Assembly: GCA_030770545.1 (NCBI GenBank)
Contig: CM061106.1
Location: 10,001-74,000, forward strand
DNA: 64,000 nt
Source: Macropodus opercularis
Taxonomy: Eukaryota; Chordata; Actinopteri; Anabantiformes; Osphronemidae
Reading direction: 5' to 3'
In this document: positions 47,035-59,443 of the stretch, piece by piece
Numbering within the stretch: the first letter of the stretch is position 1
Layout of the letters: each line of letters begins with the position of its first letter
Notes under the pieces: model-generated
The model's database searches: none
The model's input: the letters and a program-made list of their open reading frames with translations, nothing else
What the model was told of the DNA's origin: nothing
Translations under genes and position numbers: made by a program

Positions 47035-47435
47035 TATGAGATCTGTTCTACCCAGAACTCCCACGATCCCTCAGACGTCAGCCTGACCCGGGTCGTCTTC
47101 TCCAGGGAGTACGGGTACGAGCCCGTGACTCCACCTCACGAGCAACGTCTTAGCTTTACATTAGAAACACGGCAGCTGACAGAAGGCTCAGCGGTGGAAC
47201 AGACACAGAAACGCAACACTGGACGTTTTGATGGTTATTTAATCCCGGTTCAAACTACAGAAACACAAGTGATGATCCACAACGACTACGCTAACACGAG
47301 CACAGCTCAGCTCGGCTTCCAAAGAAATGTGACTGACAGGATAAGGTTCTCGTGTGAAGACTGAAGGTCTGGTTCAAAGGCTGCTACTGTCCTTCAAACG
47401 GAGACAGGGGAGTTGGAACGGGCCTGGGCCGGGCT

Positions 47436-48982
47436 TCACAGGTCCTTGAGGTCCTTCTGAATGCCCCACAGAGTGTCTGCGCTCTTCTTCAGCTGGGCCA
47501 CCTCGTCGTCCATCAGGGTCAGGTTGACCACGCTGCTGACGCCGCCGCCGTTCAGCACGCAGGGCAGAGACAGGAAGACCTCGTTGCCGATGCCGTACAT
47601 CCCCTGAGGAAAGGCAGTTAGCAAAGGCCGCTGTGAGCCGCTAGCGTGGGCTAAACACGCTAGCACGACATGAACTGGGTCTCACCTTGACCATGGTGGA
47701 CACCGGGTGGACTCGGCTCAGGTTCTTGACGATGCTCTCGGTCAGGTCGGCGACGCTCAGGCCGATGGCCCAGTTAGTGTAGCCCTTCAGCTTGATCACC
47801 TCGTAGGCACTGGAACACAGTAAGCGAGCGTCAGAGCTCAGAGGCAGCTCGTCCGTCTGCCGGCGTCGCTCTCTGACACGTACCTGTCCACCACAGCCTT
47901 GTGGACAGACTTCCACTTTTCCTTGTCGGCGTCGGTGCCGATGTCAGGGTTCAGTTTCTGCAGATTGACTCCGGCCACATTGGTCCCGCTCCATATAGGC
48001 ACTAGAACGACGAGGCAGCCGTTACGTGAAGCTGAATCCCTGCACACAACATACACAGACCGTGCCCTGAGTGCACCCACCGCTAGTGTCCCCGTGTTCC
48101 CCCAGCACCCAGCCGCCGAAGGAGCTGGCGTGGATGCCGAAGCGCTCGGCCATCATCTGGCGGAAGCGGGCCGAGTCCAGGTTGGTGCCGCTGCCGATGA
48201 CGCGGTGCTTGGGCAGCCCGCTCAGCTTCCAAGTGACGTAGGTGAGCACGTCCACTGTGGACGTCGCAGAGGTTACAAAGGCGTAATGCACACGGACAAA
48301 GCACAGCTAGGGCGGACGGGCGTCCTCACCGGGGTTGGACACCACGATCAGGGTGCAGTTGGGGCTGTACTTGACGATCTGGGGAATGATGCACTTGAAG
48401 ACGTTGACGTTCCTCTGCACCAGGTTGAGTCGGCTCTCGCCCTCCTGCTGACGGACGCCGGCGGTCACCACCACCAGGCGGGAGTTGGCCGTCACGGCGT
48501 AGTCTACGGAGGGGGACACGTTCAGCTCTAAGCCCGCCAGTCATTTCACATAGCTGAGTCGCACCCTGACCTTTGTCGGCCACGATCTTGGGGCACTTGA
48601 GGAACAGGCTGCCGTGCTGCAGGTCCATCATCTCCCCTTTCAGCCGATCCTCCATCACGTCCACCAGAGCCAGCTCATCGCACAGGTCCTGGGCGGAGCA
48701 GGAGGAAAGTTACCACTGCTACTAGTTACAGTAAAAACACATTCATACGAACAAGCACTGTTCAAATCCCAAAGGTTCTGTTATTTACTAGACTATTTAC
48801 CTTTTTCTACCCAGAACCTTTGGGATAAACACAACCTTAATGTCAGAGGCTCTCACCCGCAGGATGATGCTCATGGCGCAGGCCATGCCCACCTGGCCCA
48901 CTCCCACCACGGTCACCTTGTTCCTCGGCGGCTCTGCGCCACCGCCCACCTGGGTCAACAGCTTCTGCTCCACGGAGGCCAT
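47436..48982 (-). CDS. ldhb: L-lactate dehydrogenase B chain
   Basis: Cytosolic tetrameric enzyme that interconverts lactate and pyruvate with NAD. Seven exons: 48857-48982, 48571-48688, 48330-48503, 48081-48254, 47884-48001, 47686-47809 and 47436-47603, giving 333 residues (human LDHB 334). Motifs: the dinucleotide site VVGVGQVGMA, DRLKGEMMDLQHG, VTAGVRQQEGESRLNLVQRN, the catalytic histidine in GEHGDTS, and KGYTNWAIGLSVADL. The start is placed at the ATG at 48982, in frame with MASVEQKLL; a GTG two codons upstream is not needed. B type is inferred from neighbours and VVGVGQVGMACAMSI; LDHA cannot be strictly excluded. A 5' untranslated exon probably ends at 50012. Confidence 0.96.
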
Positions 48983-50011
48983 GGTCACGGCTGCCTGGAC
49001 GGAGAGAGGAGGCGTGAGGGGAGCTGCGAGGCCCGGTTCTCTGTAAGGAGCAGCTGTGGAGCAACACTCCGCACAAGCTACTGAACGTTAATGGCCTGAC
49101 AGTCTGCGCGAGCTGCAGCCGAGGTCGCCTCAAAGTCAGAGGCGGGACCCGCCGCCAGCTTTCACTCACACAGGAAGTCACTGACGTCCTGGGACCAAAG
49201 TCCCGCTGCCCGCGTGCCCCGGGCAGCGGCCTCGTCCGCAGAGCGACACGCCTCCGCGCGAACGTCATCGGTGCCAAGTACAGGAAGTGCTCCTGGCACG
49301 CGCTGGCAGACCCGCGCGGCCCGCACGTACGAGGTGTCCCGTCAGGCCTTTCGCGTCACTTAGCAACACGTCCGGCCGCGCAGCTGAGTCTTCTCCACCT
49401 GGACAGACGCGGCCGCGGCTCTGTTCGCCTCCAACGCGCTGTGATGCGAGCAGGCGACTCCATGTTGGCAGCCGCGCTTACGTAAGCGAGCTGTGATGCT
49501 GGGACGCGACCACGCGCCCAGAAAAGGCAGATACGCAGCTAAACAAGTCGCTTCTGCGCTACTTCCTGTCTGCACGAGGGCAGGAAATCACGAATGCACG
49601 ACCACTGAGGTCAAGGTCGAGGCCAAACAGGCCAACGTCTGAACGTAGCTGCTGTGGCCTAGTGCTCCAGCCTCGCGCCCTCCCGCGGCCCGAAGCCTTG
49701 GTGCCGTGGGTCCAGGCCCTGCGCGCGCCCGCGTTCACCTTCCCGCTGCCCTTCAGGCGCCAGCATCCATTGCTGCGCGGTGCTTCTGCACGACAGCCTC
49801 GGTCTGCGGGAAGCGTCGGTGCCCAGGATCAGGTCTCCGCGCAGAGACGCTGATCCCGCAGCAGCGCGTGGGAGACGCTGGGGTCCGCATCCCCGGGCTG
49901 CCACGGAGCAGAGTCGGCTAAAGAACCGGGGAAGCTGCGCAACAGGGGACGGAGACGCACCGGAACAGCCGGCGCGTCGGTGAAGCAGGGTTCGAAGAAG
50001 CGCGCACTTAC

Positions 50012-50200
50012 GTTTACGTTTTCCTGAGGCTGGTTGTCGGTAAGCGGTGCAGGCGTCAATGCAGGCGACAACGCGGCGTCCAGCGGCTGACAGCTACACG
50101 GAATGAAGGCTGGGGCGGCGGAGCAGCAGCAGCAGGAGGAGGAGGAGGAGGAAGTGGATGCGCTGGCGCGTTCAGCGGTGGCGGCGCTAGAGACGCGCTC
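50012..50200 (-). other. ldhb: Candidate 5' untranslated exon of ldhb
   Basis: Minus-strand donor GTAAGTGCG ends an exon at 50012, within CpG-rich sequence 1 kb above the ldhb ATG. The upstream end is approximate. Includes a CTG/CTC-rich stretch (GAG repeats on the plus strand at 50133-50155). Confidence 0.45.
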
Positions 50201-50299
50201 ACAGACAATTACATGTAATACAGCACGTATGCGCTTATTTCCAGCGAGTTGGACCCGCTGCCCAGTCAACACCCAAGCAGACAACAAGTAGCTGTTCGC

Positions 50300-53200
50300 C
50301 TCCCTCCGTGGAGAACAGCCTGGGTGGTATGACGGTGACCACCATACTGCTTCATTTAATTCAGTTCAGTTTGAATTAGTTAACAATACACAGAGTAACT
50401 GCCCTCTAACCCTCCCTGGCCTCATGGGGAGCAGCCTGGGTCATATGACGCGTGACCTGCGTTCTGTTACACCATACTACTGCTTCATTTAATTCAGTTC
50501 AGTTCTAACTGTGTAACAGTTCAAGGTTGGACCCTCACACTAAACCCACACAAAGCAGGCTTTACCCGCCTCTGGCCTGATTGACAGCTGGCGGAGGCTG
50601 TTCAGCACCATCTGCACCAGTCCGTCTCACCAGTGAACATGAAGTCACCTCCCAGATGAATAAAAAGGAAGCCACCGGTCAGGGGCGCTGTGAAAAACGG
50701 GCCAGCTCACATTCAGAACCCACTTTAGAACCCACGGCCACATTATTCATCATTACTTCCAGCACTGTCTGGCAGCATTTATTGGCTTTTTTATATAATG
50801 GTGGGTTTTGTGTTGTTGCTGAATGTAAGGAATTTATTTCATCATGTTTTATTCCTTTATATCTAAATATTGAAGTTATTGAGGTTTGATCTGTGGTTCT
50901 AAGCGTCTAAGTGAGGCCGAGGTCTAACCAGCTAATCTACAGCTGGTGGATCTGCTCATTAGCACATTTTCTCTATGCCAGTAGTCAGTCAGTGATCGAG
51001 AGTAGAAACACTTTCACTGACAAGCTCACACCTACACACGTTCCAGGGTCCAGCTGCATTTTCCAGTATTTTGTGTTCTGTGTGCTCCTCCTATAAGATC
51101 AGATCAGATCAGAAGTGTTACAACGGCTACAAAGAATTATTAAGGTGCAAAAGAACGAAAGTATGCAAAGAAAATTACCCATTATACAAATGTTCCTTGT
51201 TCCCATGCGTTGAGATAACTAAACCTTTTATTGACTGTAAACACTCAGGAAGGATTACAGCCAGACCTCTCCCACTGACCTCCCGTGTGACCTTTGCCAG
51301 CAAGGTCACCGGCAGTGTAACAGCTTGAGCATAACAACCATCACTAACAACCATCGCTTACAGGTGCAGACTGTACAACCGCGCAGTCAGGCAGAGAACA
51401 AGCCGCCGTCAGCCAGCGGCGTCTAACGCTGCAGACGCTCGGCCTGCTCGTCTGGATAGACAAGCTTCCAACGTGCCCCCGGCTGCAGGAGTCATGAAGC
51501 AGTGGGGTGTTTCTGGCACTGGACTGACAACAATGCGGCTGCTAGGGAACAGCTGCGACGCAGCTACGTGGCCCGTTCGGGCGAGTCCACCACTCATGGT
51601 GCTGTCTGCCAGGTGCTGGTACTGTAACCCGAGGTCAGGGAGGGTGGTCCCAGCCAAGGCAGCTATACTGGTGTATTCTTTCAGCTGGAAACCTTCCTAA
51701 GGTCCTGCCTGTGCTCAGAGCAACTCTCCTCCGTCAGTTCTGCAGCAGAACCACTTCCTCAGCACACAGACCTGGGCCTAAGGCCTGAATCCCTGCTGAC
51801 TGCTGTCAATCCCTTCTCCGCCGCTTGAGAGGAGCTTGTGCAGGCTGTGGAGTCCTCTGCTTGGGCAAGACATCACCTGCAGGAAAGCAGAGCAAAGTCC
51901 AACACACAACAGAGCTACGTTAAAAGTACACATCACACAAGATGCAACCTGGTGTACGCACAGCAGCCGTTAGCTAAAGGGTGGAGGCAAAAGGAAAGTG
52001 AGTGAAGCTCGACAGATTCCTGAACAAGCTCCAACACGTCCATTAATGATGCTCAGTGCGTTTGTGGTCTTGTTTTTTGTTTGTGTTGAGACGCTCGTCG
52101 GTTGCGTTGGAGCTTAGCTGTACCAGCTGAGCCTTTCTTACCATTTCCTCTGCTTGTGTTTTTATTTTGTTGACGGACTCCGGGTCACCAATCGAGACCT
52201 GAAGACAGGCTCTCCACTGTCCGGGCCGAGCCGAGCGCTCACTCACCCTTGGAAGGGTTGTGGTGCCGGAGCTGAACCCGGATGTTACCGGTCCACCAGA
52301 GCATCACAGCAGCAGGCGAAGATGGAGAACGTGTTTCACAGTGGCCTTCGTGTCCTGACATCATCCTTAATGGAGAACGTGTTTCACAGTGGCCTTCGTG
52401 TCCTGACATCATCCTTAACAAAACATTAGCATATCGTAGCTGAAAACCGTCTGAGTGGACCAGTAGTTAATTTGCCTTAGAAACGCATCATTGGGTGCTG
52501 GAAGAGCGTAAACGCCGGAGGACCGTGCAGCTCACTGGCGCATCATCATCATCTCCTGCCTGCCTGCACTGGGCACAGGGTGATGGAAATAGCTGCGCTG
52601 GACCTGACAATAAATGAAACCGACTGATGGAGCCTGGTCAGATGTGCGGCAGCGGCAGAGACGTTTACTAAGTGGACAACGCACAGGTACGGGTTAGGCC
52701 TAAATGTGGAAATGACTGCAGAGATGGAACCTGGAAACGGGAAACATGCAAAACAGGACACGACCGCGTTGCGTAGCGGGCTGTTGAGCTGCGGATGCTC
52801 TATCCGGTAACACCTTACATCACCACAACAACATCACAAACATAAATGGACTCCATTTCCCATGACCCCTGCCAACCTCTCAGCGCTGAGACGGCTCCTC
52901 TTCAGCCCATTTCATGATCAAACAAATGGATTCTAATGACGGCGGAAGCCCGTCGCTGCGTCGCTCTGCTCTGACCCGCAGCCATTAGATGATGCCAGCT
53001 CCCTGCGCAGCATATCACCTGTGACATGTCCCACTTCTCACACATCAACAGCCTCCAACTCAACACGTCGGTGGGTGTTGAACCACGGTGTAACAGCGTC
53101 CTCTGGTGGATACAGGAGGCCTCCGCTCACCCAGCGCTTCATTCAGTTCACTTGTCCCTCAGGTGCAATTAGAAGGCAGTTTGAAATCAGTTCAGTTCTT

Positions 53201-53398
53201 AGAGGAGCAACATAAAATGGGCAACACTAGGTTAACACACCCGACAACATGGTTAGTTTGTTCTACAAGCTGCTACACCACAGCACAGACAGTTAATGTT
53301 AGACAGTTTGGAGTATTATTACTAGTGTGTAGCAACACTTTCACTGCATCAGTATGATGGAAATAAAATAACCAAACCCAAGATGATTAGAGGAATTT
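50300..53398. other. ldhb-slc25a3 intergenic region
   Basis: About 3 kb without a recognised gene. It contains an imperfect direct duplication of about 120 bases (50305-50385 against 50420-50515, sharing ggtatgac/ggtcatatgac and ctgcttcatttaattcagtt), a GATCA tetramer run near 51098-51112, and the 48-bp duplication at 52322-52417. A minus-strand frame at 51409-51657 (82 codons) has no family that I know. Confidence 0.5.
52322..52417. repeat. 48-bp tandem duplication, two copies
   Basis: Two perfect copies of a 48-base unit (tggagaacgtgtttcacagt then ggccttcgtgtcctgacatc and atccttaa). Being a multiple of three it keeps frames open on both strands. No coding evidence. Confidence 0.9.
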
Positions 53399-53401
53399 CA
53401 T

Positions 53402-53407
53402 TTTATT
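53402..53407 (-). terminator. slc25a3: Poly(A) signal of slc25a3
   Basis: TTTATT on the plus strand (AATAAA on the minus), about 220 bases after the slc25a3 stop codon. Confidence 0.65.
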
Positions 53408-53627
53408 AGAATTCCCAGATACTCTAGAGACAGGAAGTGATAAAACAGACAGATTAACACAGAGGACCATTCCATCATACCCCTGGCAGGCCTGGATGAC
53501 AGCTCCACGTCCCCTCCTTGTTCATTTCTTATGCTTTTAAATATACACGAGTAGGAGCAGCTCAGTGCAGCACAAGCTGAAAACTGCTTTGTGCGCTGCG
53601 GAAGTTGTGTGGTGGTTGGGGAGGGGT

Positions 53628-56600
53628 TCACTCCGTGAGGCCAAGCTTCTTCTTCAGGGACTCTGGCATCTCAGGGGGAGGGGGGCGAGGGAGACGGAAG
53701 TAGACTTTGACCGAGTCGTAGATGAACCACTGCAGGGCCGTGAGCGTTCCAATCATGATGATACGGGCAACCAGACCCTTCCACACACCTGGACAGAAAA
53801 TACAGTCACTTCACAGAAAACCAACTTGGTTGACACACTGCAGCAACATTTCTATCCAATATCACATAACTGAGCGTCTCAGGGTTCATGTGTCCGTCCC
53901 CCAGGCTAGCAGCACTGGGAGCCCCCTGCCAATACATGACACGGGTGCCAGTGATGCGCGTGGGCTGGGGGACAGGTAGACTGTTCTCACACGCCAATGA
54001 CTCAAGCACCTCCAACTGTACAGCCAGAAAGCTGCTGAGGAGCTCTGCTCAGAGCAGACTCCCCCAGAGGTGGATCTAAGGAGCGTGTTGAAACAGAATC
54101 TGAACTGGACTCACCTTTAGGTCCAAGTCTCCTGAGGACCTGCAAAGCCGTACTGCCCTTCTCCTTGTTCAGCACAGACACCACTGAGTCAGCAGGGTGG
54201 GACACAATGGCACAGAACACTCCAGCTGTACAAAGCAAACACCGAGTCAGACAAGCGGACGCCACAGCGGCAACGAGCGGGTGACGACCGACAGCCGTCC
54301 ACTAATGTGTAGCACGTCGGCGTCCGTGCGCTTACTCACCGATGTAACCTGCCACGAAGGTGACGACCAGCTGCTCTGCTTTGCTGCACTCGCTGCGGGG
54401 CTTGGGAACAACATACTTGTAGAGCATCTCCACAGTGCGCTCGAAGCAGGCGAACTTCATCATGGTGTAGGGAATCTGTCTCATCCACAGGGGCACCACG
54501 CCCTTATAGAAACTGGAGCCACACACAGGAGACATGAGAAACAGAGACTGGGCTGCAGAAGAGGCCAGAGCTAGACCTAAGGAGCCACACGCCGTCCACT
54601 CATCACACTAATAAGGTCAAAGACGTAAAGGCAACACCTACGCCCAGAGCCCTTCCTCTGCATACATCTTGGGGACACCCTGTCTGAGGGTGTTGGCGTA
54701 GCCTGGTTGGGTCTGGATACGAACTTTGACAGCCTCCATGGGAGCCAGAGCGATGTCTGCGAAGAACTCGGCACTAGCTGAGGCAGCCAGGTATAGCGAC
54801 GTCCTCCACAAGTAGGTGTTTTCCTTTCAGACCAGAGCACAATTTAAATTAGACAACTTCGTTTTAACGGCTCAAAGTAAGACAGTGAGTTTCGTAGGGA
54901 CTGACCTCTCCCAGCAGATCACTGTAGAAAATCTTGAACACTTCGTAAAAGCCAAACTTGCAGAGTCCCTGCATGGAGTAGCCAATGAAAGTGGGAGCCC
55001 AGCCCTTCGCCAGGCCTCTGACACCATCTTCTCTTATTGTGACTGAAAAACCATTTCCGATACTTTTGTATTTGTCAGGGTTCACCTGAGGAGGAGAGAC
55101 ACTAGAGTAAGAATCAATAGCACGTGTTTCAGTTGATGAGAGAGAAATCTAAGGTGTGAATATGTGTATGTGTTAAAGGTGACAAAAGCTCAAATTTGCC
55201 TGTAATGTGAGTCACGTAAAGATTTAAATTGTGGCACAATACTTGAGTTTAACCTCAAGAGTCACAGAATATGTTGCAAATGTCAGTGGGTGTACGGTGT
55301 TAAGCCTGCTGACAACACAGACAGGTCACAGGTCACTGGGCACTGTGTGGAGCCTGGAGGAGCCACCAGCTAGTTACTGCTGCCGTGAGATTTGGCTACT
55401 GTACAAACCTGCAGACGGCACTTGACAAGGTCGAGGGGCACCACTGCTGTGTGTGTGATGCCGCAGCTCAGGATACCCCCAAACCCACACAGGGCATAGT
55501 ACTTTGAGGAGCCGAACTCGCAGCTCACTGAGTCTGTGGTAGAAGGGAGGGGACAACAAACGTGCAACATGCAGGGTCACATGCAAGACAAGAAAACAAG
55601 CAAGAGCCATTTAATGAGAGTCGTCACTACACAAGCTGGCGTCTAGGACAATTTTGACAGGTTTCCAAATAGCAAAACAAGCTTTGAGTTAAGTGACAGG
55701 ACTCCCACAGATGGCTCTTCAAATAAAATTCATTAGAGCAACACCACATTGATAAAAACCCTTTAACAGATTAATGAAATTTGAAAACACCCACATTGTT
55801 TATTCTTTTCCATGCACACCACTGATTTCACTACGATGCGAGGTGGGCTTGATTTCATCAGGTCCCTAAAAGCAAGGTGCAGACACAGTCTGACACCAAC
55901 GTCCTTAATGATCGTTGTAGTGTGGTTTAAAGAGCCAATCTAAAAAAAAAAAAAGCAACTGTGGCTGGCAGATCTGATGCCTCTTAACGTGGTCGTTCTG
56001 CTTAAGCTCTGAAAAATATTTGACCTGACTGTCATTTTGTGGCGACTGTGTTCTACGGTTGTGCAAAAGAAACCGCTGGACATATGACGCAAATGTCCTT
56101 CGAAACAAGGACATTTTAGGAAGGACAGCAAACCTTTACCAACCCTGCCAGTGCTGCAACGCCCGACACTTTGACTGCGGCTCTCAAACCACGTCACGCC
56201 TTTACTCTATTAAATACAGGTTCTGAAACAGACACTTGCTCAAGTGGTCAGTGTTGTCTAGTCGCACTTTAGCAGCCATGACCTCTACCAGTGTGAGGTT
56301 GGTGAGCAAAAATGGAACATAAATAGGTGCTGTGTGGAATCATGCAGCACGTTAATCACTTCAAAACATTAAAATCACAGGAATCAATACAAAATGAGGC
56401 AAAAACAAAGGCGTCCAACACTAATGGTCCATGCGATCGGGTGCATTTAAACAAAGGTCAAGGCGGGTGGACAAGGCATGTTTAACGAAAGGGCACATGG
56501 AGACAGACCTGCATCCTGCATTTGACCAGGTCAAGGGGAACTACAGCTGTGTGTGTGGTTCCACAGCTCAGAATCCCACCAAAACCACACAGGACGAAAT

Positions 56601-57281
56601 ACTTCTGAGAGCCGAACTCACAACTGTCTCCCTCTGGAGGAACACAAGCGAGAGCTTAGAAAGGTCACGTTCGAGTCCGTCTGGCTGAAGGTGAGAGGAC
56701 AAACACATGTGAGCACTGCATTCAGGCCTTAAACTCAGGACACATGTAAAAGCTGGAATCATAGGTTATGCAGAGGAGGCCGGTCCAAGTCCTGGCTTTG
56801 AAGACCAGCAGCTGACCTAACACGCTAACAAACCTGCACCACCGTGTATCTCAGTAACTCGGCCTTGAGCTGGAATCCAACACTGCGACATGTCAGGACA
56901 GTTTGCTGCTTTAGAGCAACAGGCCACTTTGTCCTTCCGTGTCCTCCACGGGCGCCTGCACAGGCCTAACGGCTAACGGCTCGTCTAGGAGGCTCCGCGC
57001 GTCTGACACGCACACACGGAGTTTTACTGACGAGGGGCCAACACATCCTTACACCAGACTGGGCCCAAAGCCAAGAAGAGCCACCATAACCCGGTGACCC
57101 CGGCCGCGAAGCTAACGCGGCGCTAGCCCGTAGCCGGCTTACCCTCTGCAACGGCTGCTGCTGCCAGCCTGCGGGTCCTCTGGCCCTCGCTCCGCGGCGG
57201 TTCTTCCATTTGCTGGAGGGTGAACAGGGGGGCGCTGAACGGGTTGGCCCGGGCCAACTGCGTCAAAGCCGTCGGGTACAT
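53628..57281 (-). CDS. slc25a3: Mitochondrial phosphate carrier (SLC25A3)
   Basis: Inner-membrane carrier that brings phosphate into the matrix for ATP synthesis (it also supports copper transport in mammals). Exons: 57143-57281, then either 56509-56633 (3A) or 55409-55533 (3B), then 54906-55085, 54642-54823, 54340-54512, 54115-54225 and 53628-53788. Either version gives 356 residues (human 361-362). The sequence includes a presequence (MYPTALTQLARANPFSAPLF), PLDLVKCRMQ or PLDLVKCRLQ, KGWAPTFIGYSMQGLCKFGF, APMEAVKVRIQTQPG, PLWMRQIPYTMMKFACFE and SHPADSVVSVLNKEKG, with three mitochondrial carrier repeats (P-x-[DE]-x-x-[KR]), and ends KKKLGLTE. A 5' untranslated exon likely ends near 57463 or 57736. 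Confidence 0.97.
55409..55533 (-). other. slc25a3: slc25a3 alternative exon 3B
   Basis: 125 bases; reads DSVSCEFGSSKYYALCGFGG then ITHTAVVPLDLVKCRLQ. Same length, phase and splice signals as 3A. The human counterpart is the widely expressed form. Confidence 0.85.
56509..56633 (-). other. slc25a3: slc25a3 alternative exon 3A
   Basis: 125 bases; reads GDSCEFGSQKYFVLCGFGG then TTHTAVVPLDLVKCRMQ. Human exon 3A is the heart/muscle form. Its length is not a multiple of three, so it and 3B cannot both be included without a frameshift. Which tissue uses it in this fish is not visible here. Confidence 0.85.
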
Positions 57282-58928
57282 GGCGGGGTGCTGCCTTCTG
57301 GCGGAGCTGTGAAGAGCAACAGATTAGCAGCGTTAGCTCGAACGTAGCGACGTGCTAACGGGTAGCCGTATGCCACCTGAACCGGAGCGCCCCAAGTCAC
57401 GTGCTGGTCGGCGTAGCTTGGTGCTGAATGACCGGAACGTGCCCGGTTCTCTTTTTACTTACCTGACGCTGCGTTGCGCGAGCGACTGCGTAATGAAACG
57501 GTCATACTACTACTCGACATCATTATGCGCCTGCACAGTAAACCCGGCATGGCTCTAGCTAGCTTCACTATGCTAAGCTATGCTAACGCCCCAAGGTGGA
57601 AGGTTCTCTCTTACAAGCTTCTTAGAGGGTTTAGGCGGGAGAAAAGCAAACCCTATAAACATGAGCTGCGAAGGCAGCAGCTGCGACGCAGCGCTGAGCG
57701 GAACATACAAACATTAAACGGAATAAACGCACTTACGCTCTCTGTGACTTAAGATGGCGGCTCTGCTGCTGCCGGCTGCTCGGAGAGACCGAATGACCTC
57801 GCGGCATAGCGATTTGTCCTTTGATGACGTAATAGAGAGCGCGTGGGCGGGCCGACGCTGTCCGCTGTCCAATAAAGACGCGCCACGCAGCTGCCAATCA
57901 CGGCCGTCGGCCTATTACGCAGTAAGGCGGCGCTTGTAGACGCTGCAGACCGCGGCCTGCGCGCTGCGTTAGGACGCAGAGCGTCACTTCTTAATAAAGG
58001 TGATTTCAAGGCACTTCACAAGTTTCTGTTTTCCTCAATGAATGTGTAGTTTATATAGTTCTTCGTTTGAATAGGTCTTGACGCGGGAGAGGAAGGAACC
58101 TCCACTAGTTAAAAGCATCCATCTACAGTAATGTGTGACCTAGTGGTACTATACCAGACAGACACGAGCTGAAATGAAGCTCATGTTTCTGTTACATCGG
58201 TGGAAGGGCCACAGAGAAACTCCACCAACGGAGGAACCACAGGAAGCCTGGACCCAGAACATCTGCCCCTAACATGTTCAGGTGCTTTGATCAGGACTAA
58301 AAACACAGGAGCTTGGAGCCATCAAGCATCGTTTGGGTGACACCATTTAAAACATGCAACAGTAGCAGCTAAACAAGGTGAAAGCAACAATCGGTGGTGA
58401 AACCCTTAACCCCAGTTATTGGGGTCTGTCAGCGTCGGTGACGTGGCTCCGTCTGTGGCGCGTGACACACCCAGGCATCTTTACAGAGCTGGTTTCTCCA
58501 CAGGGCTTTGTTTACACCAAGCGGACGAGTCTAAAGGACGAGCGAGGACCAGGAAGGTCTCCTAGTTTACCACATACAGCCCAGCAGAGCGGCTGACGGG
58601 GACCAGAGTAACCGGTGGCACGTTCCCCCAAACATGAAGGTTTGGTTCCGAAGCGGCGTTTAACCATCCAAGCAACTCCTGCCTCCTTCCCCTTGCGTGA
58701 GCGAATACCTGGATCAGGCGTGTTTAGTAAATAAAACGCTGTCAGTCAAGTGTACTTCCGCCTGGTGATCAACCGAGAACCGGGCTGGTCAGGCATCTCT
58801 GAGAAGCAGAGACCTTAGGCCTCTAGGCTGCAAACTCCAAGCTAAAGCATTCTTCAAATGCAACAGGAAGGAGGCAACTAGATGTAGTAACTGAATAAGA
58901 CTGTCAGCATCCTGTAACAAGATAATAC
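57282..58928. promoter_or_regulatory. slc25a3 promoter region and tmpo 3' flank
   Basis: CpG-rich from about 57120 to 57980. Minus-strand donors at 57463 (GTAAGTAAAA) and 57735 (GTAAGTGCGT) could each close a 5' untranslated exon. Between 58020 and 58928 I see no gene. Confidence 0.5.
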
Positions 58929-58934
58929 TTTATT
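58929..58934 (-). terminator. tmpo: Poly(A) signal of tmpo
   Basis: TTTATT on the plus strand, about 510 bases after the tmpo stop codon. Confidence 0.6.
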
Positions 58935-59443
58935 GAGCGAATATTCAGTTTTAACAGTGAATACATCATTTGGTAGAATACACTGTAACGTTCACCGTAG
59001 TCTAAAAGATTAAGAAAATATCGGTTAAGGCTTCAAGAAGGATTAGACTAAACTGTCTCCTTCACAAAGATGGTGAAAACAAAAGCTAAATATCTCAGAG
59101 GAGGAAAGTAAGGCATAGTGTGACAAACGTATCAAACCAGACGTACAATACAAACACACACACGTCCACATTTGTCTCTGCTACTGCGTCTGTTCCTCAG
59201 ACTTTGACTGACGCGTGGCCTCGTCGCGTCCTGCGGGTGAAGGACGGACCAGAGCATCCTTGACGTTTCAGACACGCCGGCATTGCTTCGCTTTGCTGTT
59301 GTCGCTAGAGATCCACTGGGGGTGTGAGACAACGGGAGGCAGCGGAGGCGCAGCAGATAACAACAGCAAACAAATGCTCTCTGTGTGTGCGTGCGCAGGA
59401 AAACATGCAGACATTTCCTTCTGCGTAGAGGTTTGCGGGCTCT

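Noticed and set aside
50103..50291. Plus-strand frame with poly-Gln/Glu
   Set aside because: Lies in the candidate ldhb 5' untranslated exon on the other strand and is only a simple repeat.
51409..51657. 82-codon minus-strand frame in the ldhb-slc25a3 interval
   Set aside because: No family resemblance, no convincing promoter or splice sites; not enough to call a gene.
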